Of a stretch of 64,000 nt of DNA, positions 9,055 through 16,409 are shown one piece after another. The DNA is taken from the NCBI GenBank assembly GCA_029266635.1, contig JAQSWM010000001.1, positions 186,001 to 250,000 of the forward strand. The letters run 5' to 3'. Position numbers and translations under genes: made by a program. The notes under the pieces were generated by a model. That model had not been told where the DNA came from and made no database searches. It was given only the letters and a program-made list of their open reading frames with translations. The stretch comes from Sphingobacteriaceae bacterium. Lineage in GTDB: Bacteria; Bacteroidota; Bacteroidia; Sphingobacteriales; Sphingobacteriaceae. Position 1 is the first letter of the stretch; the number at the start of each line of letters is the position of its first letter.

Positions 9055-10243
9055 AGCTATCCTCCGTGCTGATGTCCAGCAATTTATCAACGACCATTTA
9101 AACACTGATCCTGCGAAAATAGCCTTGGGCAAAAGCCCCTTCGCTGATGTCAGCCCCGCGGAGCTTGCCGAGCAGATTGACAGCAAAAAACGTTGCGAGA
9201 AGAAGCTGCCCACCTGGTTCAATACACCGGGCATTTACTATCCATCTAAGTTAGCGATTGAGCAAACCTCGTCAGAGATCGCTACAATCTACAATTCCGG
9301 TTATGTTGCAGGAAAAAACATCGTTGATCTTACTGGCGGGTTTGGGGTAGATAGCTTTGCTTTTGCCCAATTGAATTTCCACAATGCAGAGCGACGAAGG
9401 CGGGTTATACACTGTGAGCTAAATGCTGAACTGTCTGCCATCGCGAAGCATAACGCGGGGGTGCTAAACGTGCCGAACATCGAATTTCTTAACATCGATG
9501 GACTGGATTACATTCGCGAAACACGGCAAAGTATTGACGCAATATTTATTGACCCGTCCCGCAGGGTGAAATCACAAAAAGTTTTTTTCCTGAAAGATTG
9601 TGAGCCGGATGTAGTTACAAACCAGGATTTGCTGAACAAAGCACCCCAGATCGTAATTAAAACTTCCCCGTTGCTAGACATTACCTCTGGTTTAAGGGAG
9701 CTTAAGAATGTGAAAAAGGTGGTCGTTATTAGTATTAAGAACGATGTAAAGGAATTGCTTTGGATAGTAGAGCGTGGATTTACGGGTGATCCGCAGATAG
9801 AATGTGACATGATTTTTGAGGATCATAGCAGTTCTACAAGCTTCTATCAACACCAGGAAAAATTGATCATGCTACCTGGCTACTCCGATCCGCTCACTTA
9901 TTTATACGAGCCGGACGCAGGTATTTTGAAAGCCGGCATGTTCAAAATAACCGCAGTACAGTTTGGCTTATCCAAACTGGATAAAAACACCCATTTGTAT
10001 ACATCAAATGAGCTAAATGAACAGTTTCCCGGAAAGAAATTTGTGGTAAATAAGATCATGGATTATAAAGTTTTCAGCAAAAGCCCCGATATTAAAAAGG
10101 CAAACATCATCTCTAAAAACTTCCCTTTAACACCTGCCGAACTAAAGAAGAAACACAAGTTGGAAGATGGCGGAGACGGATTCCTTTTTTTCTGCCGTGT
10201 AAATGGCGAGCAGCTTAAAGTGATTTGGGCAAGGCGGGCTTAG
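9047..10243 (+). CDS. SAM-dependent methyltransferase with THUMP-like C-terminal domain
   Basis: 398 residues starting at GTG (9047-9049), inside the end of lysC. The Rossmann SAM site is 'NIVDLTGGFGVDSFAFAQ' (about residues 89-106), followed by 'HCELNAELSAIAKHNAGVL' and 'AIFIDPSRR'. The last ~60 residues ('NIISKNFPLTPAELKKKHKLEDGGDGFLFF') match the THUMP-like domain of Bacteroidota methyltransferases of this type. The DPSRR motif in place of a catalytic N/DPPY suggests an RNA-type substrate, but the target is unknown. Last gene of the run starting at 6632. Confidence 0.82.
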   Translation: MNKAILRADVQQFINDHLNTDPAKIALGKSPFADVSPAELAEQIDSKKRCEKKLPTWFNTPGIYYPSKLAIEQTSSEIATIYNSGYVAGKNIVDLTGGFGVDSFAFAQLNFHNAERRRRVIHCELNAELSAIAKHNAGVLNVPNIEFLNIDGLDYIRETRQSIDAIFIDPSRRVKSQKVFFLKDCEPDVVTNQDLLNKAPQIVIKTSPLLDITSGLRELKNVKKVVVISIKNDVKELLWIVERGFTGDPQIECDMIFEDHSSSTSFYQHQEKLIMLPGYSDPLTYLYEPDAGILKAGMFKITAVQFGLSKLDKNTHLYTSNELNEQFPGKKFVVNKIMDYKVFSKSPDIKKANIISKNFPLTPAELKKKHKLEDGGDGFLFFCRVNGEQLKVIWARRA

Positions 10244-10255
10244 CATTAATGCCAT

Positions 10256-10281
10256 AAAAAAAGCCCGCCACATGGACGAGC
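10256..10281 (-). terminator. Rho-independent terminator of the cold-shock gene
   Basis: Read on the minus strand, GCTCGTC, a 5-nt loop, then GGCGGGC form a 7-bp stem with two G:U pairs, followed directly by seven T. It lies 25 bases after the csp stop codon. Confidence 0.7.
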
Positions 10282-10305
10282 TTCAATTCTTTATGGTTGA
10301 TTAAC

Positions 10306-10503
10306 TTATACTTTCTTCACGTTAACAGCTTGTAAGCCCTTGCGGCCTTCTTCTGTATCATATTCTACATTGTCATTGTCGCGGAGGCTGTTTACGCCGC
10401 CTTGAACATCCTTAAAGTGAACGAAGATTTCTTTTCCATCTTCGCCAACAATAAAACCATAACCTTTTTGGGTGTTAAACCATTTTACTTTTCCTGTTGC
10501 CAT
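10306..10503 (-). CDS. Cold-shock domain protein
   Basis: 65 residues. RNP1 'KGYGFI' and RNP2 'IFVHF' are both present in the order MATGKVKWFNTQKGYGFI ... KEIFVHFKDV, the classic CspA-type OB fold that binds single-stranded RNA and DNA. No second domain or tail. It is expressed alone: its own terminator follows, and the likely promoter is about 93 bases upstream of the ATG. That gives a long 5' leader, as is usual for cold-inducible csp mRNAs, although cold induction is not shown here. Confidence 0.97.
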   Translation of the reverse strand: MATGKVKWFNTQKGYGFIVGEDGKEIFVHFKDVQGGVNSLRDNDNVEYDTEEGRKGLQAVNVKKV

Positions 10504-10595
10504 AAATTGATTAGTATTAAGTATTTCGCCAGCAAGCTTTACATCCAGATCCGGTGAATTCCGGGTTAACGACCTAAATGCCTTTTAGCTTATAT

Positions 10596-10603
10596 CAAAT
10601 ATA
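10596..10603 (-). promoter_or_regulatory. Probable -7 box for the cold-shock gene
   Basis: On the minus strand this reads TATATTTG, an exact match to the Bacteroidota -7 consensus TAnnTTTG. A TTTTC stretch lies at about the right distance upstream as a weak -33. It predicts a 5' leader of roughly 85 nt before the csp ATG at 10503. Confidence 0.5.
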
Positions 10604-10639
10604 TAATTACTGGGTTAGAAAAGTAAAAATTAAATTTTA

Positions 10640-11275
10640 TTATTTGTTCGGTTGAGGTGTCATCCTTAGATACGGCTTAATCTCGCGGAAGCCTTTAGGA
10701 AACTTACCCGGAATGTCCTCAGTTTTGATTGCAGTCGAAACCACTACATCCTCTCCATCTTTCCAATCGGCTGGAGTAGCCACACTGTAGTTAGCAGTTA
10801 ACTGTAAAGAATCAATAACTCTCAGAATTTCCATAAAGTTGCGACCAGTCGAAGCCGGATAAGTGATCATCAGTTTGATGGTTTTATCAGGTGCGATGAT
10901 GAAGACGGAACGCACTGTGGCTGTCATCGAAGCGTTCGGATGGATCATGTCATAAGCCTCGGCAATCTTGCGGTCATGGTCAGCCACAATTGGGAAATTA
11001 ACTTCTACACCTTGGGTTTCGTTGATATCCTGGATCCAGCCATGATGGCTATCTACCGGGTCAACACTTAAAGCGATAACTTTTGTATTCCGCTTTGCAA
11101 ACTCATTGTTCAATGCTGCAGTGCGGCCTAACTCTGTTGTACAAACCGGTGTATAATCTGCAGGGTGCGAAAAAAACACTACCCAGCTATCTCCTGCATA
11201 TTCATAAAAATCAATTTCCCCTTGAGAGGTCATCGCTTTGAAGTTTGGCGCCTTGTCGCCTAATCGTAAACCCAT
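10640..11275 (-). CDS. 1-Cys peroxiredoxin (Prx6-type)
   Basis: 211 residues. The peroxidatic cysteine is Cys45 in 'HPADYTPVCTTELG'. It is the only cysteine in the protein, so there is no resolving Cys and reduction must come from an external thiol. The C-terminal extension ('WKDGEDVVV', 'KTEDIPGKFPKGFREIKPYLRMTPQP') is the Prx6-family dimerisation arm. It reduces H2O2 and organic hydroperoxides in the cytoplasm. The region upstream carries two close inverted repeats (11312-11326 and 11332-11352) that could be operators. The gene stands alone, with the csp unit downstream. Confidence 0.93.
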   Translation of the reverse strand: MGLRLGDKAPNFKAMTSQGEIDFYEYAGDSWVVFFSHPADYTPVCTTELGRTAALNNEFAKRNTKVIALSVDPVDSHHGWIQDINETQGVEVNFPIVADHDRKIAEAYDMIHPNASMTATVRSVFIIAPDKTIKLMITYPASTGRNFMEILRVIDSLQLTANYSVATPADWKDGEDVVVSTAIKTEDIPGKFPKGFREIKPYLRMTPQPNK

Positions 11276-11311
11276 GGTGATCTAATTAAAATTAATGACT
11301 CAATTAATATT

Positions 11312-11352
11312 CTACTAAGTTAGTAGATAATGAAATTGCGTAAAGCAATTTC
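11312..11352. promoter_or_regulatory. Two adjacent inverted repeats upstream of the peroxiredoxin gene
   Basis: CTACTAA-G-TTAGTAG (11312-11326, 7-bp arms) is followed six bases later by GAAATTGC-gtaaa-GCAATTTC (11332-11352, 8-bp arms). Neither is followed by a T-run on the minus strand, so they look less like a terminator of the DUF72 gene than like protein-binding sites or an RNA hairpin in the prx leader. No regulator can be named from the sequence. Confidence 0.4.
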
Positions 11353-11361
11353 TTTGTAAAT

Positions 11362-12279
11362 TTAAAACAAACCTCTTGGCGTGGGAAGAAATTCGGGCGG
11401 GTCTAAGGATATCCCTAAGCGCTCGTTGATCTTTTTCACGGTGTAATCAGCTAATATCGGCGTGTCCTTCTCGTCATGCTGATGCAAAAAGAAATAGACG
11501 GACTGAAGCCCACTTTCCACCCAAGTACCAATACGCTCAACCCATTCATCGATTCGTTTAAAATCTGTAGGATGTAAGCCGTTGCCAACGAAGCGGATAA
11601 AGGCATGCGGAGTACTTAATTCCATGTGGACGCAATCTCGCCTGCCACTGGCATCAGTAATAGCTGTTCCTTTTTTCAAAGCATACAGCATATCGAAAAG
11701 ATCTTTCCTGGCGATAGCATCAGAGAACCATTCTTTATGGCGCACTTCAACAGCAACGTCCAGATCAACAGGAAGATCTTCGAGGTATGCCTTTAGAACA
11801 TCAAAATTCTTCGGACCGAAATTATCACTGAGCTGAATAAAGGGAGTGCCCAAATACGGACCGAACTCAGAAATACTTTCCAAATAACGGGTAGTCTCTT
11901 CCGCTGCATTTTTCAGGCGCCTGATGTGGGTGATACCTTGCGTGAACTTCGGGGAAAATTTGAAGTCAGAACGTTGCGCTTCTACTTTTTCCCTCCACTC
12001 CCTGATTTGCTCTTTCTCAGGCATCTTGTAGAAAACAGCATTCAACTCAATACTGTTAAAATGCTTCGCATATTCGTCCAGGAACTTTGCTTCCTTAGTT
12101 TTTTCAGGATAGATCATTCCTACCCATTCCTTTCTCCCCCACTTGGCGCAGCCGATATACACCTCGGGCTTAGCGGGTTTGGTTGATTCGGATAAGACGT
12201 TTTGGGTGAGGGCGGTATCCGGCGGAAGTGTAAAATCTACGAGCGGGAACTCTGTATTGGGAAGAAGGCCAAAATCCAT
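11362..12279 (-). CDS. DUF72 family protein (YecE-like)
   Basis: 305 residues, TIM-barrel-like. Family marks: 'VYIGCAKWGRKEWVGMIYPEKTKEAKFLDEYAKHFNSIELNAVFY', 'FSPKFTQGITH', 'YLGTPFIQLSDNFGP', 'DVAVEVRHKEWF', 'AFIRFVGNG', 'VYFFLHQHDE'. DUF72 proteins are widespread, usually 240-310 residues, and have no established reaction. The first ~40 residues before the domain are extra and look unstructured. Upstream lie the terminator and coding region of the ribosomal protein operon, so it is probably transcribed separately. Confidence 0.9.
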   Translation of the reverse strand: MDFGLLPNTEFPLVDFTLPPDTALTQNVLSESTKPAKPEVYIGCAKWGRKEWVGMIYPEKTKEAKFLDEYAKHFNSIELNAVFYKMPEKEQIREWREKVEAQRSDFKFSPKFTQGITHIRRLKNAAEETTRYLESISEFGPYLGTPFIQLSDNFGPKNFDVLKAYLEDLPVDLDVAVEVRHKEWFSDAIARKDLFDMLYALKKGTAITDASGRRDCVHMELSTPHAFIRFVGNGLHPTDFKRIDEWVERIGTWVESGLQSVYFFLHQHDEKDTPILADYTVKKINERLGISLDPPEFLPTPRGLF

Positions 12280-12322
12280 GATTTACTTATTAGTAGACGA
12301 ATATGGGAAAATGTTAACTAAC

Positions 12323-12350
12323 AAAAAAAGGGAACCACTTAGTGATTCCC
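12323..12350 (-). terminator. Terminator of the thrS-infC-rpmI-rplT operon
   Basis: On the minus strand: GGGAATCAC, loop TAA, GTGGTTCCC (9 bp, one G:U), then seven T. It sits 24 bases downstream of the rplT stop. Confidence 0.85.
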
Positions 12351-12374
12351 TTTTCGATATTTTTATCAAAGCTT

Positions 12375-12719
12375 TTACTTTACAGCTTCAACGATTGCAG
12401 CGAAAGCAGCCGGCTCATTCATCGCTAAATCAGCTAAAACTTTACGGTTCAAACCGATCTCTTTAGCACCTAATTTACCAATGAACTGAGAGTAAGAAAG
12501 GCCATGTGCACGAGCTCCTGCGTTAATACGCTGAATCCACAATGCTCTGAATTCTCTTTTCTTGGTTTTACGGTCGCGATAAGCGTACTGTAAACCTTTT
12601 TCTACTGTGTTTTTCGCAACGGTGTAAACCTTGCTTCTTGATCCCCAATAGCCTTTGGCTAAATCTAAGATCTTTTTCCTTCTTCTTCTTGACGCTACTG
12701 CGTTAACCGAACGTGGCAT
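12375..12719 (-). CDS. rplT: 50S ribosomal protein L20
   Basis: 114 residues, full length. It begins [18 protein letters not shown] and carries the L20 signatures '[17 protein letters not shown]', '[23 protein letters not shown]' and 'YSQFIGKL'. L20 is an early 23S rRNA assembly protein and, in other bacteria, represses its own operon. It is last in thrS-infC-rpmI-rplT, and an unusually GC-rich spacer precedes it. Confidence 0.99.
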   Translation of the reverse strand: MPRSVNAVASRRRRKKILDLAKGYWGSRSKVYTVAKNTVEKGLQYAYRDRKTKKREFRALWIQRINAGARAHGLSYSQFIGKLGAKEIGLNRKVLADLAMNEPAAFAAIVEAVK

Positions 12720-12732
12720 GTTGTGTTGTTTT

Positions 12733-12778
12733 TGGCTGCGGCGTCCGCCTGCTGGCGAAACTTAGGGCCGGTGACCTG
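12733..12778 (-). promoter_or_regulatory. GC-rich structured spacer ahead of rplT
   Basis: About 46 bases between rpmI and rplT are roughly 70% G+C by my count, against AT-rich flanks. On the minus strand they contain a tight hairpin CGCC-AGCA-GGCG (12746-12757). This could be a ribosomal-protein (L20-type) control element. I could not match it to a described leader family. Confidence 0.3.
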
Positions 12779-12791
12779 GTTAATTAATTTG

Positions 12792-12992
12792 TTATTTACC
12801 GATTGCGAGCATCCGTTTCACGTTACCCATGTCAGCATCTGATACCAGGCTGCTTTGACCAAGGTTACGCTTACGTTTTGTCGACATCTTGGTTAAGATG
12901 TGGCTCATGAACGCATTGTTGCGTTTGATTTTACCTGTTCCAGTAAGCTTAAAACGCTTTTTAGCACTGGAATTGGTTTTCATTTTTGGCAT
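12792..12992 (-). CDS. rpmI: 50S ribosomal protein L35
   Basis: 66 residues, full length: [20 protein letters not shown], then '[24 protein letters not shown]'. Basic, as expected for L35. It lies 22 bases after infC and upstream of rplT, the conserved infC-rpmI-rplT order. Confidence 0.98.
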   Translation of the reverse strand: MPKMKTNSSAKKRFKLTGTGKIKRNNAFMSHILTKMSTKRKRNLGQSSLVSDADMGNVKRMLAIGK

Positions 12993-13014
12993 ATACTTCG
13001 TTGTTATTTAGTCT

Positions 13015-13587
13015 TTATTTCTTTCCTGCATTTTTAGGAGCAACGGTTAAAAACATCCGTTTTCCCTCTAACTTAGGAAGCTGTTCTACTTTACCAACAT
13101 CTTCAAGTGCCTGCGCAAATTTTAAAAGAAGGATTTCGCCCTGCTCTTTGTAAACTATCGCTCTGCCCTTGAAATGCACATAGGCTCTAACCTTCTCACC
13201 CGACTCAAGGAACTTAATTGCGTGTTTCAGCTTAAATTCAAAATCGTGTTCGTTGGTGTTAGGACCGAAACGTATTTCCTTAATTACCGTTTGTTTCGCA
13301 TTAGATTTGATCTCCTTCATCTTCTTCTTCTGCTCGTAAATAAACTTGTTATAGTCTATTACACGGCAAACAGGAGGAACAGCGTTCGGCGATATTTCAA
13401 CAAGATCTAAATCCTGTGCCTGAGCTATCGCGTAAGCTTCTCTAAAAGGATAAATACCAACTTCAACATTATCACCAACCAACCGCACTTCAGGTGCTCT
13501 GATAAAATCGTTGATTTTGTGTTCTGCTTCTTTCTTTTTAAACGGAGGGCGTGGGCCCCTGTTAAAGCCTGGTTTACCTAATGCCAA
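13015..13587 (-). CDS. infC: Translation initiation factor IF-3 (TTG start)
   Basis: 190 residues. The N-domain opens 'HKINDFIRAPEVRLVGDN' and the C-domain holds 'IRFGPNTNEHDFEFKLKHAIKFLESGEKVRAYVHFKGR'. IF-3 binds 30S subunits and proofreads start codons. No ATG is available upstream of the conserved N-domain in this frame. The best start is TTG at 13585-13587, giving a basic leader MALGKPGFNRGPRPPFKKKE typical of Bacteroidota IF-3. A non-ATG start fits the known habit of infC in other bacteria, where IF-3 discriminates against its own rare start codon. The gene lies 11 bases after thrS. Confidence 0.97.
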   Translation of the reverse strand: MALGKPGFNRGPRPPFKKKEAEHKINDFIRAPEVRLVGDNVEVGIYPFREAYAIAQAQDLDLVEISPNAVPPVCRVIDYNKFIYEQKKKMKEIKSNAKQTVIKEIRFGPNTNEHDFEFKLKHAIKFLESGEKVRAYVHFKGRAIVYKEQGEILLLKFAQALEDVGKVEQLPKLEGKRMFLTVAPKNAGKK

Positions 13588-13598
13588 ATGTTGTTTTG

Positions 13599-15524
13599 TT
13601 AAACGGTTATTTCTTTAATTAACTGATCCTTAAAACTTTGAATATCCATACTGCCCAAATCTCCCTCGCCGTGCTTCCGAACTGAAACAATATTCTCGTT
13701 CATTTCCTTCTCGCCGATGATGAGCATGTAAGGGATTTTCTTAATCTCGGCATCACGTATTTTTCTGCCGATCTTCTCGTCCCTCAAGTCAATCAAGCCG
13801 CGAATATCGGTATTATTAAGCGATTCTAAAACTTTTTTTGCATAATCTTCATACTTCTCAGATATCGGGAGGATGATAAATTGCTCCGGCGTAAGCCATA
13901 ACGGGAAGTTGCCTGCGCAATGCTCAATTAGCACTGCCACAAAGCGTTCCAGAGATCCGAACGGTGCACGGTGTATCATAACCGGGCGATGTTTGGCATT
14001 GTCGCTGCCGGTATACTCAAGCTCAAAACGCTCCGGTAAATTATAATCCACCTGGATGGTTCCAAGCTGCCATTTTCTGCCCAGCGCATCCTTCACCATA
14101 AAGTCCAGCTTCGGGCCATAGAAAGCCGCTTCCCCCAACTCTACAACAGTGCGCAAGCCCTTTTCTTCCGCAGCTTCTATAATTGCGCTTTCGGCTAATT
14201 GCCAGTTTTCATCAGAACCGATGTATTTGGCTTTGTTATTCGGATCCCGAAGGGAAACTTGTGCTGTATAATCTTCAAAACCAAGTGCTTTGAAAACATA
14301 CAGAACCAGGTCTATTACTTTTTTGAACTCTTCTTTCACCTGATCCGGGCGGCAGAACAAGTGGGCATCATCCTGAGTGAAGCCCCGAACGCGGGTAAGC
14401 CCGTGCAGCTCGCCGCTTTGCTCGTAGCGATAAACCGTTCCAAACTCCGCATAACGTACCGGAAGATCTTTATAAGAGCGTGGCTTCGACTTATAAATCT
14501 CGCAATGGTGCGGGCAGTTCATTGGCTTAAGGAAGAACTCCTCTCCCTCTTGCGGCGTTTTTATTGGCTGAAAAGAATCCGCTCCGTATTTCTCGTAGTG
14601 CCCGGAAGTGATGTACAGGTTCTTATGCCCGATGTGCGGCGTAATAACCTGCTCATATCCGGCCTTCACCTGCGCTCTCTGCAGGAAACTTACGAGTTTT
14701 TCGCGTAATGCGGTGCCTTTCGGAAGCCAGAGCGGAAGCCCCATGCCCACCTTTTCCGAAAACGTAAACAGCTCAAGCTCTTTCCCGAGTTTCCGGTGAT
14801 CGCGTTTTTTGGCTTCTTCGATCATGTGAAGATAGTCCGTCAACTCGCTCTGCTTAGGGAAAGTTACGCCGTAAATACGGGTTAACTGCTTGCGGCTCTC
14901 GTCGCCACGCCAGTAAGCTCCCGCAACATTCATCAGCTTTACGGCTTTGATAAATCCCGTGTTTGGGATGTGCGGGCCACGGCACAGGTCTGTGAAATTG
15001 CCTTGGGTATAAAAAGTGATGGAGCCATCAGGCAAATCCTTGATCAGATCAAGCTTGTATTCATCGCCCTTCTCTGTGAAGTATTCAATTGCTTTAGCCT
15101 TTGAAACAGGCTTACGCACGTATTCCGACTTGGTTTTTGCCAGCTCTAATATTTTATCTTCAATCTTCTTGAAATCATCGGAAGAGAACTCTCTGTCGCC
15201 AAAGTCCACATCGTAGTAGTAGCCTGTTTCAATAGCGGGACCGATACCAAATTTGGTTCCGGGGTAAAGCGCCTCAAGTGCTTCTGCCATTAAGTGGGCA
15301 GACGAATGCCAGAACGTGGACTTGCCGTCGGCATCATTCCAGGTAAGCAATTTTACCTGCGAATCTTCTTCAATGGGGCGGCTGGCATCCCAAACTTGTC
15401 CGTTAACTTCGGCTGCCAAAACATTCCGTGCGAGCCCTTCAGAAATTGACAATGCAATCTGGTGAGAAGATGTTCCCTTTTCATACTGACGAACAGTTCC
15501 GTCAGGGAGAGTAATGTTGATCAT
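13599..15524 (-). CDS. thrS: Threonyl-tRNA synthetase
   Basis: 641 residues. Order: TGS domain (1-60: '[23 protein letters not shown]'); editing/SAD domain with '[17 protein letters not shown]' and '[18 protein letters not shown]'; class II catalytic core with Zn ligand Cys in '[37 protein letters not shown]' and '[16 protein letters not shown]'; and the C-terminal anticodon-binding domain. It charges tRNA-Thr and clears Ser-tRNA-Thr. First gene of the thrS-infC-rpmI-rplT operon. The ~65-nt leader contains a tRNA-Thr anticodon-arm mimic (15563-15581), suggesting feedback control. Confidence 0.98.
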   Translation of the reverse strand: MINITLPDGTVRQYEKGTSSHQIALSISEGLARNVLAAEVNGQVWDASRPIEEDSQVKLLTWNDADGKSTFWHSSAHLMAEALEALYPGTKFGIGPAIETGYYYDVDFGDREFSSDDFKKIEDKILELAKTKSEYVRKPVSKAKAIEYFTEKGDEYKLDLIKDLPDGSITFYTQGNFTDLCRGPHIPNTGFIKAVKLMNVAGAYWRGDESRKQLTRIYGVTFPKQSELTDYLHMIEEAKKRDHRKLGKELELFTFSEKVGMGLPLWLPKGTALREKLVSFLQRAQVKAGYEQVITPHIGHKNLYITSGHYEKYGADSFQPIKTPQEGEEFFLKPMNCPHHCEIYKSKPRSYKDLPVRYAEFGTVYRYEQSGELHGLTRVRGFTQDDAHLFCRPDQVKEEFKKVIDLVLYVFKALGFEDYTAQVSLRDPNNKAKYIGSDENWQLAESAIIEAAEEKGLRTVVELGEAAFYGPKLDFMVKDALGRKWQLGTIQVDYNLPERFELEYTGSDNAKHRPVMIHRAPFGSLERFVAVLIEHCAGNFPLWLTPEQFIILPISEKYEDYAKKVLESLNNTDIRGLIDLRDEKIGRKIRDAEIKKIPYMLIIGEKEMNENIVSVRKHGEGDLGSMDIQSFKDQLIKEITV

Positions 15525-15562
15525 TTACGACTATGATTTAAATCTTGTTAAAAAAGTTGGTC

Positions 15563-15581
15563 GATCGCATACAAAGCGATC
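15563..15581 (-). promoter_or_regulatory. thrS leader hairpin resembling a tRNA-Thr anticodon arm
   Basis: On the mRNA strand a perfect 6-bp stem (GAUCGC paired with GCGAUC) closes a 7-nt loop UUUGUAU. In tRNA numbering 32-38 this places U at 33, UGU at 34-36 (the threonine anticodon reading ACA) and A at 37. The hairpin ends 38 nt before the thrS AUG. E. coli thrS is repressed by ThrRS binding anticodon-arm mimics in its leader; the same logic here is inference from the sequence. Confidence 0.55.
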
Positions 15582-15594
15582 TTGTTTTCAGCAG

Positions 15595-15602
15595 CAAAAA
15601 TA
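15595..15602 (-). promoter_or_regulatory. Probable -7 box of the thrS operon
   Basis: On the minus strand this reads TATTTTTG, an exact TAnnTTTG match. A good -33 TTG is not evident. It would give a leader of about 65 nt that includes the anticodon-like hairpin. Confidence 0.45.
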
Positions 15603-15630
15603 TGATTAAAAATTTATTGGTAAAGATTGA

Positions 15631-16359
15631 TCAGACATTCCCCCAGCCATGCGCCAGCACATCAGCAATGTGCATGGTTTTAATGGGAAGCTGATTTTTG
15701 TCGATATAAGCCTGCAGGTGCAGCAAACACGATGCATCAGTAGAGATGATGTATTCGGCTTCCATTTCAAGCGCATTATCAATTTTCTGCTGTGCCATAG
15801 CGCTGGAAATCCCTTCAAACTTCACCGCGAAGGTTCCACCGAAACCGCAACACGTATCAGTGTCTTTCATCTCAACCAAATCCAGTCCGTGAACTTTAGA
15901 AAGCAATTGCCGCGGCTCTGCCTTAATTTTGCACTCACGCAAGCCGCAGCAGGAATCGTGGTAAACAGCCCTTCCCTCAAGCTCAGCTCCGAAATAATCC
16001 TTTTTAAGAATATTGATCAGGAAATCTGAAAGTTCATGAATGTTGTTTTGGATGTTGCGGCATTTATTATGAACTGCTGTATTGGTAAACAGGTCATTAT
16101 AATAGTTTTTAACCATCCCCGTGCAGGATGCCGAAGGCGAAACTATGTAGTTGATCTCTGTAAAATCGCTTAGAAATTTACTCCCCACCGCTTTGGCTTC
16201 ATCCCAAAAACCGGCATTGAAAGCAGGCTGTCCGCAGCATGTTTGTTCGGGATTATACGACACCTTGCAGCCAGCTTTTTCCAAAACTTTTACAGTGTTA
16301 AAAGCTGTATCTGGATATAACTGGTCTATAAAGCAAGGGATAAATAGCTCAACTTTCAT
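15631..16359 (-). CDS. LutA-like (Fe-S)-binding CCG-domain protein
   Basis: 242 residues made of two cysteine-rich CCG domains. The first has 'FIPCFID', 'EQTCCGQPAFNAGFWDEA' and 'SPSASCTGMVKNYY'. The second has 'YHDSCCGLRECKI', 'DTCCGFGGTFAVKF' and 'STDASCLLHLQAYI'. This is the LutA/YkgE (GlcF C-terminal) family of lactate or glycolate oxidation, probably binding an Fe-S cluster or mediating electron transfer. LutB and LutC are not adjacent. It is the gene upstream of thrS on the same strand. Confidence 0.9.
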   Translation of the reverse strand: MKVELFIPCFIDQLYPDTAFNTVKVLEKAGCKVSYNPEQTCCGQPAFNAGFWDEAKAVGSKFLSDFTEINYIVSPSASCTGMVKNYYNDLFTNTAVHNKCRNIQNNIHELSDFLINILKKDYFGAELEGRAVYHDSCCGLRECKIKAEPRQLLSKVHGLDLVEMKDTDTCCGFGGTFAVKFEGISSAMAQQKIDNALEMEAEYIISTDASCLLHLQAYIDKNQLPIKTMHIADVLAHGWGNV

Positions 16360-16409
16360 GTGAGCGCAAAGTTAGAAGGAAAAGCGAAAGCAGGAAGGGC
16401 GATGCGATA

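Noticed and set aside
10234-10269. GGCGGGCT ... AGCCCGCC inverted repeat as terminator for the methyltransferase gene
   Set aside because: The poly-A/T run lies between the arms instead of after them. The csp terminator on the minus strand uses the right arm with a different partner.
14199-14708. 169-codon open frame on the plus strand opposite thrS
   Set aside because: Lies wholly within thrS and encodes nothing recognisable.
15563-15581. tRNA gene fragment or T-box in the thrS leader
   Set aside because: Only an anticodon-arm-like hairpin exists; there is no acceptor, D or T arm, and no T-box specifier/antiterminator layout with a terminator before thrS.
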